NCBI RefSeq assembly: GCF_040409955.1
Contig: NZ_CP123384.1
Location: forward strand, 1,718,001-1,782,000
Direction of reading: 5' to 3'
From: Salipiger sp. H15
Lineage (GTDB): Bacteria > Pseudomonadota > Alphaproteobacteria > Rhodobacterales > Rhodobacteraceae
Length of the DNA stretch: 64,000 nt
Below, piece by piece: positions 31,416-40,756 of this stretch. The position numbers were made by a program, and so were the translations under genes. The stretch's first letter is position 1. Each line of letters opens with the position of its first letter. The notes under the pieces are model-generated. The model ran no database searches. It saw only the letters and a program-made list of their open reading frames with translations, and was not told where the DNA came from.

Positions 31416-32138
31416 TCAGAAGGGAGCGCCGATTTCCCATTTTTCCAGCAGCGCGTTCAGCGAGCCGTCGTCCTTCATCGACTGGATGGCCGCGTCGAAC
31501 TTGCCCTTCAGCTCGCTGTCGCTCTGGCGCAGGCCCATGCCGACGCCGCCACCGATCATCTCGTCCTGCGGCAGCAGCGCGACGTCCTCGCTCTCGTCGG
31601 CGACGGGCGCGAGGTAGCTCTTGTCGGCGAGCACCGCGTCGGCCTCGCCGTTGCGCACGGCGGCGACGGTCTCGTCCGGGGTCGCGTATTCGACCAGCGT
31701 GGCGCCCATCTCGGCGACGAAGGCGGCCTGGATGGTGCCGGTCTGCGCGGCGATCACCGAACCTGCAAGGTCGATGTCCTCGTTGCCCGTGAGCACGAGG
31801 TAGGCCGAGGGATCGGGCTGGGTGTAGTTCTGGGTGAAGCCGATCACCGCCTCACGTTCGGGCGTGATCGACATGCCGGCCATGATGGTGTCGTAGTTGC
31901 CCGAAACGAGGTTGGGGATGATCGAATCCCAGTCGTTGGTCACCCACTCGCAGTTGAGTTCGGCGCGCTTGCACAGCTCGTCACCCAGCTCGCGCTCGAA
32001 CCCGTCCACTTCACCCTTGTCGTTGATGAAGTTGTACGGAGGGTAGGCGCCCTCGGTGCCCATGCGCACGACGTCCTGGGCCAGCGCCATCGAGGCGGTC
32101 AGGGCCAGCGCGGCGGTGCCGAGAAGGATGGATTTCAT
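31416..32138 (-). CDS. ABC transporter substrate-binding protein, lysine/arginine/ornithine-like
   Basis: A 240-residue periplasmic protein with a signal peptide of 20 residues (MKSILLGTAALALTASMALA, cut before QD). The mature part is a family 3 solute-binding protein: VRMGTEGAYPPYNFINDKGEVDGFERELGDELCKRAELNCEWV, then GNYDTIMAGMSITPEREAVIGFT, the classic LAO/HisJ/octopine-binding pattern. The ligand is probably a basic amino acid or a related amine, which fits the neighbouring amine-ligase genes. ATG 32138 gives a proper signal peptide; a longer frame start would not. Confidence 0.93.
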   Translation of the reverse strand: MKSILLGTAALALTASMALAQDVVRMGTEGAYPPYNFINDKGEVDGFERELGDELCKRAELNCEWVTNDWDSIIPNLVSGNYDTIMAGMSITPEREAVIGFTQNYTQPDPSAYLVLTGNEDIDLAGSVIAAQTGTIQAAFVAEMGATLVEYATPDETVAAVRNGEADAVLADKSYLAPVADESEDVALLPQDEMIGGGVGMGLRQSDSELKGKFDAAIQSMKDDGSLNALLEKWEIGAPF

Positions 32139-32189
32139 TGGTCTTGCTCCCTGGTTAGGTAGATGTCCGGGGTGGTCTCTTGCCACCCG

Positions 32190-32978
32190 TCAGACGTGGC
32201 TGGTCGACCGCAGGAAGCCCTGCAGCCGTTCCGACTTGGGCGCGCCGAACAGCTCGGCCGGTGCGCCTTGTTCCTCGATCAGGCCCTTGTGCAGGAACAC
32301 CACGTGATCGCTCACGTCATGGGCCATCTTCATGTCATGGGTGACGATGATCATGGTGCGCCCCTCGGCGGCGAGGTCCTTGATCACCCGCACCACCTCC
32401 TGCTCGAGCTCGGGGTCGAGCGCCGAGGTCGGCTCGTCGAAGAGCAGCGCCTCGGGTTCCATGCAGAGCCCGCGCGCGATCGCCGCGCGCTGCTGCTGGC
32501 CGCCCGAAAGCTGCGCCGGCCACGCGTCGGCCTTGTCGCCGATGCCGACCTTGTCGAGATAGCGCCTTGCGGCGGCCTCGACCTCGTCGCGCGGGCGGCC
32601 GAGCACGGTGAGCGGCGCTTCCATGACGTTCTGCAGGATGGTCATGTGGGCCCAGAGGTTGAACTGCTGGAACACCATCGACAGGTTGGTGCGCATGCGC
32701 AGCACCTGCTTGGGATCGGCCGGCCGGCGGTGGTGGCCGGTGCCGTGCCAGCGCACGGGCTCGCCCTTGAACAGGATGTCGCCCTGCTGGCTGTCCTCGA
32801 GCAGGTTGCAGCACCGCAACAGCGTCGACTTGCCGGAGCCCGACGAGCCGATCAGCGAGACCACATCGCCGCGCCGGGCGGTGATGCTGACCCCCTTGAG
32901 CACTTCGAGCTCGCCATAGGCCTTGTGCAGATCGCGGATCTCGATGACTGGAGCTTGGGCTGGGGCTGTATCGGTCAA
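32190..32978 (-). CDS. ABC transporter ATP-binding protein, polar amino acid type (HisP/OccP-like)
   Basis: A 262-residue ATPase. Walker A is IGSSGSGKST, the Q-loop follows in MVFQQFN, the signature is LSGGQQQRAAIARGL, Walker B is ALLFDEPTSALDPE and the switch His is in IIVTHDM. The start is a TTG at 32978, supported by AGAAGG 7-8 nt upstream; no in-frame ATG or GTG is available near the N-terminus. A tiny ATG-GCT-TGA frame overlaps the start codon. First gene of the importer operon, 51 nt before the binding-protein gene. Confidence 0.92.
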   Translation of the reverse strand: MTDTAPAQAPVIEIRDLHKAYGELEVLKGVSITARRGDVVSLIGSSGSGKSTLLRCCNLLEDSQQGDILFKGEPVRWHGTGHHRRPADPKQVLRMRTNLSMVFQQFNLWAHMTILQNVMEAPLTVLGRPRDEVEAAARRYLDKVGIGDKADAWPAQLSGGQQQRAAIARGLCMEPEALLFDEPTSALDPELEQEVVRVIKDLAAEGRTMIIVTHDMKMAHDVSDHVVFLHKGLIEEQGAPAELFGAPKSERLQGFLRSTSHV

Positions 32979-33124
32979 GCCATACCTTCTTGGGCAGTTG
33001 CTGATATTGGCGGCGAGAATGGGCGAAAATAGGGCCGATTGTCCATGTGCAAAAAGGCCCTCATATCCGGGTTTGCGCGGGGTAAACGGGCATATGCCCG
33101 GAATTCAGCCGCCCGGGGGGCGTC

Positions 33125-33571
33125 TCAGCCCGCCGCCTCGACCCGTTGCCGCGCCAGCGCCGAATCCCTGTCGTTGATGCCGAGCAGGTTCGCGACCAGC
33201 CGCAGCACCGCGTCCTCCTCGTCGTCGCGGGTCCCGTCGGCCAGCGCCACCTGCCACAGCGCCTCGATCACCGCGATGCGCTCCTCGTAGGCGACGGCCT
33301 CCTTGATCGCCCGGGTGAAGCGCACCGTGTCGGGCGCCTCGGCCTCGAGCGCCTCGGCCTCGCGCCGCAGCCGTGCCGCCTCGAAGGGCGAGAGCGCGTA
33401 GCGCGCCGCGGCGATGCGGTCGATCCGGTCCTGCTCGGACTGGTCGTAGGTTTCATCGGCCCGTGCGACGCGCACGAGCAGCGCACAGAGCGCCAGCCGC
33501 GCATCGGCGTCGGGCAGGGGCTCAAGGCCGGGAGTGACCAGCCGTTTCAGGAAATCCGCGAACATGCGCAA
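33125..33571 (-). CDS. TerB family (tellurite resistance-like) protein
   Basis: A 148-residue all-helical TerB-domain protein. The acidic pattern of the family is present twice: VARADETYDQSEQDRIDRI in the first half and ALADGTRDDEEDAVLRLVANLLGI in the second, the expected metal-binding Asp/Glu of the TerB fold. Free-standing TerB proteins of this kind are widespread in alphaproteobacteria with unknown role; tellurite resistance should not be assumed, as no other ter gene is here. ATG 33571 or the ATG two codons later may be the start. Confidence 0.85.
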   Translation of the reverse strand: MRMFADFLKRLVTPGLEPLPDADARLALCALLVRVARADETYDQSEQDRIDRIAAARYALSPFEAARLRREAEALEAEAPDTVRFTRAIKEAVAYEERIAVIEALWQVALADGTRDDEEDAVLRLVANLLGINDRDSALARQRVEAAG

Positions 33572-33671
33572 GATATAGCCGGGTCTTGCCGCCGCGCCAA
33601 CGGCCCGCGCCGTCCCTCGGGTTCAATTCTCCGGGCAGAGACCGCTTGCGCGCGGAGCCCTTGCCGGCGCG

Positions 33672-34076
33672 CTAACCCGCCCGGCTCGCCGTCAGGTCGC
33701 GCGGCGCGACGAAGAGCAGGTGCTCGGACAGCCAGAGCGCGGTCTGCAGCGCGTTCGGGGCGGTGTCGGTCGCGGCCATGACCTCGCAGAGGCAATGGGC
33801 CAGCGCCAGCCGGTCGCGGTAGGTCACGGCGCGGGCGAGCATGGCGGCGAAACAGGCGGTGTCGGGGGCGGCGGCGGCGACCGCCTGGCAGGCAAGGCGC
33901 ATCTCGGCGGCCTCGCGGCGGGTCAGCTCGTGGCGCCGCGCCAGCACCGCGTCGACCAGCGCCACGCCGATCAGCGGCGAATGCTCCTGCGCCTCCGCGG
34001 CGGCGCGCAGAAGCAGCGCGCCGAGAGCGAGCGGCACGTCGCCGGGCTCCAGAGGCGTGGCCTCCGGTGCCGCCAT
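33672..34076 (-). CDS. Degenerate TerB-like paralogue
   Basis: A protein of about 134 residues whose core (LALGALLLRAAAEAQEHSPLIGVALVDAVLARRHELTRREAAEMRLACQAVAAAAPDTACFAAMLARAVTYRDRLALAHCLCEVMAATD) can be aligned end to end with the TerB protein downstream, so the two are likely tandem duplicates. Most acidic residues of the putative metal sites are replaced by Ala, Ser, Asn or Gln. ATG 34076 is a guess; an in-frame GTG at 34100 is possible. It precedes the TerB gene by 100 nt in the same direction. Confidence 0.65.
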   Translation of the reverse strand: MAAPEATPLEPGDVPLALGALLLRAAAEAQEHSPLIGVALVDAVLARRHELTRREAAEMRLACQAVAAAAPDTACFAAMLARAVTYRDRLALAHCLCEVMAATDTAPNALQTALWLSEHLLFVAPRDLTASRAG

Positions 34077-34223
34077 CCAGAATCTCAGCCCGCGCGCCAC
34101 GCGCGGCGATGCCGGCTCGAACCGGCGCGCTTCGGGGTGTGCCGTGCCATCGTGGTCCCGTTTCCCAGTGTCAACGGGCTTACTCTGCGTCAGCTTGCGG
34201 GCTTCGGCAATGGGCTTGCGCGC

Positions 34224-35012
34224 TCAGCGCGCGGCACCGGCATTGCGCAGCCGATCGGTCAGCGCCGCGGCGGCCTCGGCGAGGCCCCAGGGCGGGTTCA
34301 CGATGAACATGCCCGAGCCGATCATCCGGTGCCCCTCGCGCACGGGGGGGAAGCGGATCTCGTGGCAGAGCGCCTCGGGGAAATCCTCGGAGAGGGCGGC
34401 GAGCATGGGCACGTGGGCGGCGTTGGACAGGATCGGGTACCAGAGCGCCAGCACGCCGACGTTCCATTTCTTGGCGACCTGGCGGAAGAACTTCGGCAGC
34501 TCGACATAGTCCTGCTTGAGCTCGTAGGGCGGGTCGACGAGCAACACGCCGCGGCGCGGCTCGGGCGGGCAGAGGCTCTGCGCGAGGTCGAAGCCGTTCT
34601 GCCGGTGGACCGCGATATTCGGCCCGCGCAGCGCCCGGACGAGCGCCTGGTGCTCCTGCGGGTGAAGCTCGGCGAGGTGGATTTTATCCTGCGGGCGCAG
34701 CAGCTTGGCGGCGATCAGCGGCGAGCCGGGATAGGCGTTCGGCCCGTGCTCGGCGCGCACCTCGGCGAGTGCCCGGAGGTAGGGGTGATCGGCGCGGAAG
34801 ATGCCCTGGTGCGCCTCGATCCCCTGCGCCGCCTCGCCGGTCTTGACCGCCTCGGCCGAGGTCAGGTCGTAGAGGCCGCGGCCGGCATGGGTCTCGATGT
34901 AGGTGAGCGGCTTGTCCTTCCTGGTGAGGTACTCGAGCAGCTCGGCCAGCAGCGCGTGCTTCTGCAGGTCGGCGAGATTCCCGGCGTGGAAGGCGTGTTG
35001 GTAGGAAAGCAT
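34224..35012 (-). CDS. rlmJ: 23S rRNA (adenine(2030)-N6)-methyltransferase RlmJ
   Basis: A 262-residue SAM-dependent methyltransferase that modifies A2030 of 23S rRNA. It starts MLSYQHAFHAGNLADLQKHALL, the RlmJ hallmark, and has YIETHAGRGLYDL as the SAM-binding motif and VLLVDPPYELKQDY as the catalytic DPPY motif IV. The start at ATG 35012 matches known RlmJ N-termini; longer frames would add about 100 unrelated residues. Confidence 0.94.
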   Translation of the reverse strand: MLSYQHAFHAGNLADLQKHALLAELLEYLTRKDKPLTYIETHAGRGLYDLTSAEAVKTGEAAQGIEAHQGIFRADHPYLRALAEVRAEHGPNAYPGSPLIAAKLLRPQDKIHLAELHPQEHQALVRALRGPNIAVHRQNGFDLAQSLCPPEPRRGVLLVDPPYELKQDYVELPKFFRQVAKKWNVGVLALWYPILSNAAHVPMLAALSEDFPEALCHEIRFPPVREGHRMIGSGMFIVNPPWGLAEAAAALTDRLRNAGAAR

Positions 35013-35363
35013 TGCGGGCCTCGGCAGCTGGGCGGTTTCGGGAGATGGGCAGGAGGCACGGGTCATGCACCGGCCATGCACATCCCATGCGCATCCCGCC
35101 GCAGATAGCGCCAAGGCGGCGCGAAGTCGAGCGGGGCGCCGCGGCACAGAAATCGGGCAGGAGCCGCCTGGCTGACCGCCCGGCAGGCGGAATCCCGACA
35201 GTTGTGGCCCTCGGGGCAGTTCCCGCTTGCCGTGCGCGGGATGCTGCGCGAGCATCGCCCCATTGTGAGAAGTGATATTCCACCTTTTTCGCGCACTCCC
35301 AGCCATGGTTTTCGTTGGTCATCTCCGAGATTCCGGTCAGGTCGTGCGCAAAGGAGCGACACC
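35013..35363. other. Intergenic region of 351 bp between divergent rlmJ and acyltransferase genes
   Basis: No convincing gene. It contains three CATGC direct repeats at exact 11-bp spacing (35064-35096), an inverted repeat GATGCT-GCGCG-AGCATC (35240-35256), and the AAGGAG ribosome site of the acyltransferase gene (about 35351-35356). It should hold the promoters of both flanking genes. Confidence 0.5.
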
Positions 35364-36497
35364 GTGACCCTGAACGACCACCTGGAGGCCGCCGACAGCC
35401 GCCCGAGCGGTTTCGACTACATGCGCCTCATCCTCTCCGTGCTGGTTCTGGTGATTCACAGCGTGCAGATCGCCTATGGACACAAGATTTACATGAACGC
35501 GGTCTGGGGGCATTTCCCCCTCGACGGTCTCGCGATGACCGTGCTGCCGATGTTCTTTGCCCTGTCGGGCTTTCTCGTGGCGGGCAGCCTCTACCGCTGC
35601 CGCACGCTGCTGAGCTTCATGGGGCTGCGCTTCCTGCGCATCTACCCGGCGCTGGCGGTCGAGGTGACGATCTCGGCCATGCTGATCGGGCCGATGGTCA
35701 CCAGCTTGCCCTGGGCCGAGTATTTCACCAGCGAGGGATTCTTCCGCTACCTGCTCAACGTCACCGGCCACGTGACCGACGCGTCGCTCTACCTGCCGGG
35801 AGCCTTCGAGGGCAATCCGACGCCGGGCATGGCCAACGGGCAGCTCTGGACCGTGCCCTTCGAACTGGTCTGCTACATCGGGCTGGGGATCCTGGCGCTG
35901 GTCGGGGCGCGGCGCGACCGCCGCGTGCTGCTGCTGGGGCTGCTGGCCTTCTTCGCGCTGTCGATCCTCAGGATGGGGATGAAGACCGGCTGGCATTTCG
36001 ACCCCTGGGTCGGGCCGGTGACCGGGCGGGCGCTGGTGCTGGCCTTTATCTGCGGCGTCTGCCTGCACGCCTATCGCGACCGGATCCCTGTCCGCGCCGG
36101 TCTCGTGGGTGTCGCGGCACTGGTGTCGGTGCTTGCCTTCAGCCTGAGCGGGCTGGGGCAATACGTCGGGATCGCCGCGGTCTCCTATGTCACCGTGGCG
36201 CTTGGGGTGATGAACCTGCCGCGGGTGCGGCTGCTGAAGCAGGCCGACCTCAGCTACGGCATCTTCCTTTATCACTTCATCATCCAGCAGCTGATCGCCT
36301 ACCTGCTGCCGGGGCTGCGCGAATGGTACTGGATCACGCTGCTGTCGCTGCCTCTGACGATGCTGGTCGCGCATGTCTCGTGGGTCGGCATCGAGCGCCC
36401 GGCGCTGCAGCTGCGCAAGCTGGTCTTCGCGCTGGAATGCCGGATCATGCGCAGCCTGCCGGCGCTGACCGGATGGCACACCCCCGCCGAGAGGTGA
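35364..36497 (+). CDS. Acyltransferase 3 family membrane protein
   Basis: A 377-residue OafA/YrhL-type integral membrane acyltransferase with about ten helices, which typically O-acetylates surface polysaccharides. The first helix contains DYMRLILSVLVLVIHSVQIAYG with the family's conserved His (VIHS); later features are FFALSGFLVAGSL, LRFLRIYPALAVEV (R-x-x-R motif) and the C-terminal YGIFLYHFIIQQL. GTG 35364 is supported by AAGGAG 7 nt upstream. No polysaccharide genes are adjacent, so the acceptor is unknown. Confidence 0.9.
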   Translation: MTLNDHLEAADSRPSGFDYMRLILSVLVLVIHSVQIAYGHKIYMNAVWGHFPLDGLAMTVLPMFFALSGFLVAGSLYRCRTLLSFMGLRFLRIYPALAVEVTISAMLIGPMVTSLPWAEYFTSEGFFRYLLNVTGHVTDASLYLPGAFEGNPTPGMANGQLWTVPFELVCYIGLGILALVGARRDRRVLLLGLLAFFALSILRMGMKTGWHFDPWVGPVTGRALVLAFICGVCLHAYRDRIPVRAGLVGVAALVSVLAFSLSGLGQYVGIAAVSYVTVALGVMNLPRVRLLKQADLSYGIFLYHFIIQQLIAYLLPGLREWYWITLLSLPLTMLVAHVSWVGIERPALQLRKLVFALECRIMRSLPALTGWHTPAER

Positions 36498-36522
36498 AGC
36501 CGCGGGGGCGTCACCGCATGTG

Positions 36523-36554
36523 AAAACGCCCCCGCGGGTCTCCGCGGGGGCGTT
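36523..36554 (-). terminator. Convergent terminator between pyrG and the acyltransferase gene
   Basis: AACGCCCCCGCGG (36525-36537) and CCGCGGGGGCGTT (36542-36554) form a 13-bp stem with a 4-nt loop. On the minus strand it ends in TTTT, so it mainly serves pyrG; on the plus strand the T tract is poor. Confidence 0.75.
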
Positions 36555-36577
36555 CACAATTTCAGCGCTGCGCCGGA

Positions 36578-38221
<1,644 letters not shown>

Positions 38222-38390
38222 GGGCAGCGCGACCCCGTGATTTGCGTCAAAATGGAGGACACCCACGGCCCGAAGACCGCAGCATCACGGGAGTCCACGT
38301 ATAAAGGATTCGGGCCGCACTGTCTAGCCAACCGCAAGATGCTGTTGCGGCTGACAGGCGACCCTCAAGCTATTGTTAGTCGAGCAGTTC

Positions 38391-38771
38391 TTAGTCGGCG
38401 CTCGGAACCATCGGCGCATCTGCGCCTGCGTCATTTCCGCCCGCGGGCGGGGGCAGGAGCCCGTCGGTGTTCAGCGGTGCCGGTGCCGAGCTGTCGGTTT
38501 CCGTGGCCGGAGCCGAGCCGGTGAGGCGATCCATGACCGAGACGCCGCTGGCATCGCTGGCCGCGAGCACCGTCAGGGTGATCGAGGTCACGATGAAGGC
38601 GCCGGCGAGCACCCAGGTGATCTTGCCGAGAGCCGTGGCTGCCGCGCGCCGGCTCATCGCCCCGCCGCCGCCACCCATGCCCAGACCGCCACCCTCGGAG
38701 CGCTGGAGCAGCACGACGCCGATCAGCGCGAGCGCAAGGAGGAGGTGCACGATAAGGATCACGTTTTCCAT
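38391..38771 (-). CDS. secG: Preprotein translocase subunit SecG
   Basis: Small SecYEG partner of 126 residues with two membrane helices (VILIVHLLLALALIGVVLLQRSEGGGLGMGGGGG, ITWVLAGAFIVTSITLTVLAA) joined by the conserved Gly-rich cytoplasmic loop with RSEGGGLG. The C-terminal 45 residues are Pro/Ala/Ser-rich and probably disordered, as in many alphaproteobacterial SecG proteins. ATG 38771 gives the standard MENV start. Confidence 0.94.
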   Translation of the reverse strand: MENVILIVHLLLALALIGVVLLQRSEGGGLGMGGGGGAMSRRAAATALGKITWVLAGAFIVTSITLTVLAASDASGVSVMDRLTGSAPATETDSSAPAPLNTDGLLPPPAGGNDAGADAPMVPSAD

Positions 38772-39065
38772 GGGGCGTCTCAGGCATTCCGGCTGTGTTG
38801 AACGGGCGCTATGTAGGCCAAGGCGGATGCACACGCAACCCGGCACTTGGCGACAAGGGCGCGGCATCGCGGCGATGGTGCCTCCGGGCCGCGCCGGAAG
38901 CGCCGCGAAACCCCGCCCGGGGTGGCCGCCGCGCCGCGCAAGCGGCCTTCATCGCAGGGCAATCACGGCGAGGCGAGGGGGGCACTGCACGCGCTGCCCC
39001 GCGCCGAGATGCCGCACGGAAGGAAAATATTGTTATGATTTCGGGGCACGGCTATCGTCCGGCGC
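38772..39065. other. Intergenic region of 294 bp between divergent secG and DMT transporter genes
   Basis: GC-rich except for the AT-rich patch GGAAAATATTGTTATGATTTC (split: GGAAAATATT then GTTATGATTTC, about 39022-39042), which is the likely promoter area of the transporter gene. Short frames here look like chance frames. Confidence 0.45.
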
Positions 39066-40007
39066 ATGGTTGGTGATCGCCCCCTTCTCGGTATCCTGCT
39101 GATGTTCGGCTTCTGCGTCGTGGCCCCGATGGGGGACGCGGTCGCCAAGCTGCTCGGCAACGAGGTGTCGATCGGCCAGCTGCTGCTGCTGCGCTTCGCC
39201 TTGCAGGCGGCGGTGCTGATCCCGATGGTGATCGCCACGCACCGGGTCTGGCGGATGCGGCGGCGGGTGCTCGGGCTGACCGTCCTGCGCACGCTGATGC
39301 ACATGCTGGGCATCGGCATGATGTTCGCGGCGCTGCGCCATCTGGAACTGGCGGATGCGGTGGCCATCGCCTTCGTCATGCCCTTCTTCATGCTGCTGCT
39401 GGGTCATTACGTGCTGGGCGAGGAGGTCGGCTGGCGGCGGCTGGCGGCCTGCGGCGTCGGCTTCATCGGCACGCTGCTCGTGGTGCAGCCCGCCTTTGCC
39501 GAGGTCGGCTGGCCGGCGCTGCTGCCGCTGGGCGTGGCGCTGAACTTCTCGCTCTTCATGCTGGTTACCCGGCAGATCGCGCGCGAGGTCGACGCGATCT
39601 CGCTGCAGGCGGTGTCGGGGGTGATCGCCGTGGCGATCATGGCGCCGGTGCTTCTGCTGGTGCCCGGCGGCGCGGTCCCGGCGCTGGACTGGAGCCTGCC
39701 CGACGCCCGGGTCTGGGGGCTGATCGTCGCGATCGGCCTGCTGGGCACGCTGGCACACCTGCTGATGACATGGTCGCTGCGCTTTGCCCCCGGCGCGACG
39801 CTGGCGCCGATGCAGTATCTCGAGATTCCCTTTGCCACGCTCTTCGGCCTGCTGGTCTTCGGCGACCTGCCGAACCGGCTGGCGACGGTGGGCATCTGCG
39901 TCACCGTCGCCTCGGGGCTCTACATCCTCATGCGGGAGCGGGCCATCGCGAAGGCGCGTGCAGCAGCGCCCGTTCCAGAGCAGCCAGCGCCTGCGCCGGC
40001 AGAATGA
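39066..40007 (+). CDS. DMT family transporter (EamA)
   Basis: A 313-residue drug/metabolite transporter with about ten membrane helices in two EamA repeats: first LGILLMFGFCVVAPMGDAVAKLL, with the pair LRHLELADAVAIAFVMPFF at the end of the repeat's helix 3-4, then LNFSLFMLVTRQIAREVDAI starting the second. The C-terminal tail is Ala/Pro-rich. Its last 80 nt overlap the 3' end of the convergent thiamine pyrophosphokinase gene. Cargo unknown. Confidence 0.88.
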   Translation: MVGDRPLLGILLMFGFCVVAPMGDAVAKLLGNEVSIGQLLLLRFALQAAVLIPMVIATHRVWRMRRRVLGLTVLRTLMHMLGIGMMFAALRHLELADAVAIAFVMPFFMLLLGHYVLGEEVGWRRLAACGVGFIGTLLVVQPAFAEVGWPALLPLGVALNFSLFMLVTRQIAREVDAISLQAVSGVIAVAIMAPVLLLVPGGAVPALDWSLPDARVWGLIVAIGLLGTLAHLLMTWSLRFAPGATLAPMQYLEIPFATLFGLLVFGDLPNRLATVGICVTVASGLYILMRERAIAKARAAAPVPEQPAPAPAE

Positions 40008-40617
40008 CCAGCATCTTCGGTGCGTCGAGGCTCAGCGCGACGCGCGGCGCGTCGGTCTCGTTCGAGGTGCCGGTGACGCGGTCGGGGGCGAAGCGCAGCC
40101 CGTCGATCGGCCAGCGCAGCCCGCGGCTGGTGCCGCCGACCGGACCCATCGGGAAGAGCGAGAAGCGGCTGCCGACGGGCAGCTCGAGCGTCAGATCGGG
40201 CGGGCAGAGCGCCACCACGTCCTCGCGCCCGACCAGCAGGCAGGGCCGGTCCGGGCGCCGCGCGAGCACGGTCATCGCCGCCAGCTGGTGATCGAGCCGC
40301 GCGCCGAGAAACCCCGCCGCCAGCACCAGCGGCGCGTCGATGTTGCGCAGGCACTTGTCGAAATCGGTGCTGTCCTGCTCGGCGATGCGGTGGACGCGGT
40401 CCGCGGGAATGCGGGCGCGGTCCGCGGCGGAGAGCGAGTCGAGATCGCCGATGACCGCGTCGGGGGTCACCCCCGCGCCGAGCAGCGCCGCCGCGCCGCC
40501 GTCGGCCGCGACGCGGATCGCGCTGCGGGCAAGCAGCGGCTCGAGCAGTTCGGCGGGGCAGTCGCCGCCGCCCACCAGCAGCACCGGGGATTGTGATCGG
40601 ATCAGTCCGGAGTTCAT
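39928..40617 (-). CDS. Thiamine diphosphokinase
   Basis: A 229-residue thiamine pyrophosphokinase, which transfers diphosphate from ATP to thiamine. The N-terminal catalytic domain has IRVAADGGAAALLGAGVTPDAVIGDLDSL, with the GDLDS metal-binding motif, and the QDSTDFDKCL motif; the C-terminal beta domain carries GTSRGLRWPIDGL and the usual SNE (GTSNET) motif. The last 80 nt overlap the DMT transporter in antisense. It is divergent from the large acidic-protein gene. Confidence 0.9.
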   Translation of the reverse strand: MNSGLIRSQSPVLLVGGGDCPAELLEPLLARSAIRVAADGGAAALLGAGVTPDAVIGDLDSLSAADRARIPADRVHRIAEQDSTDFDKCLRNIDAPLVLAAGFLGARLDHQLAAMTVLARRPDRPCLLVGREDVVALCPPDLTLELPVGSRFSLFPMGPVGGTSRGLRWPIDGLRFAPDRVTGTSNETDAPRVALSLDAPKMLVILPAQALAALERALLHAPSRWPAPA

Positions 40618-40756
40618 GGCTTTTTAGTGGCCTTCCGCGAAAACGACCACAATCTGGTCATGAAATGATACTGTGAAAACCTCAGATTCGGTCAGCTTTG
40701 GTCTCCTAGTGGATGGTAAACAGTCTGTTGCAGAGCGTGTGAAAAGTGAGCGGAAC

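Noticed and set aside
33125..34076. A tellurite resistance operon
   Set aside because: Only TerB-fold proteins are present; terC, terD, terZ or tehB are missing.
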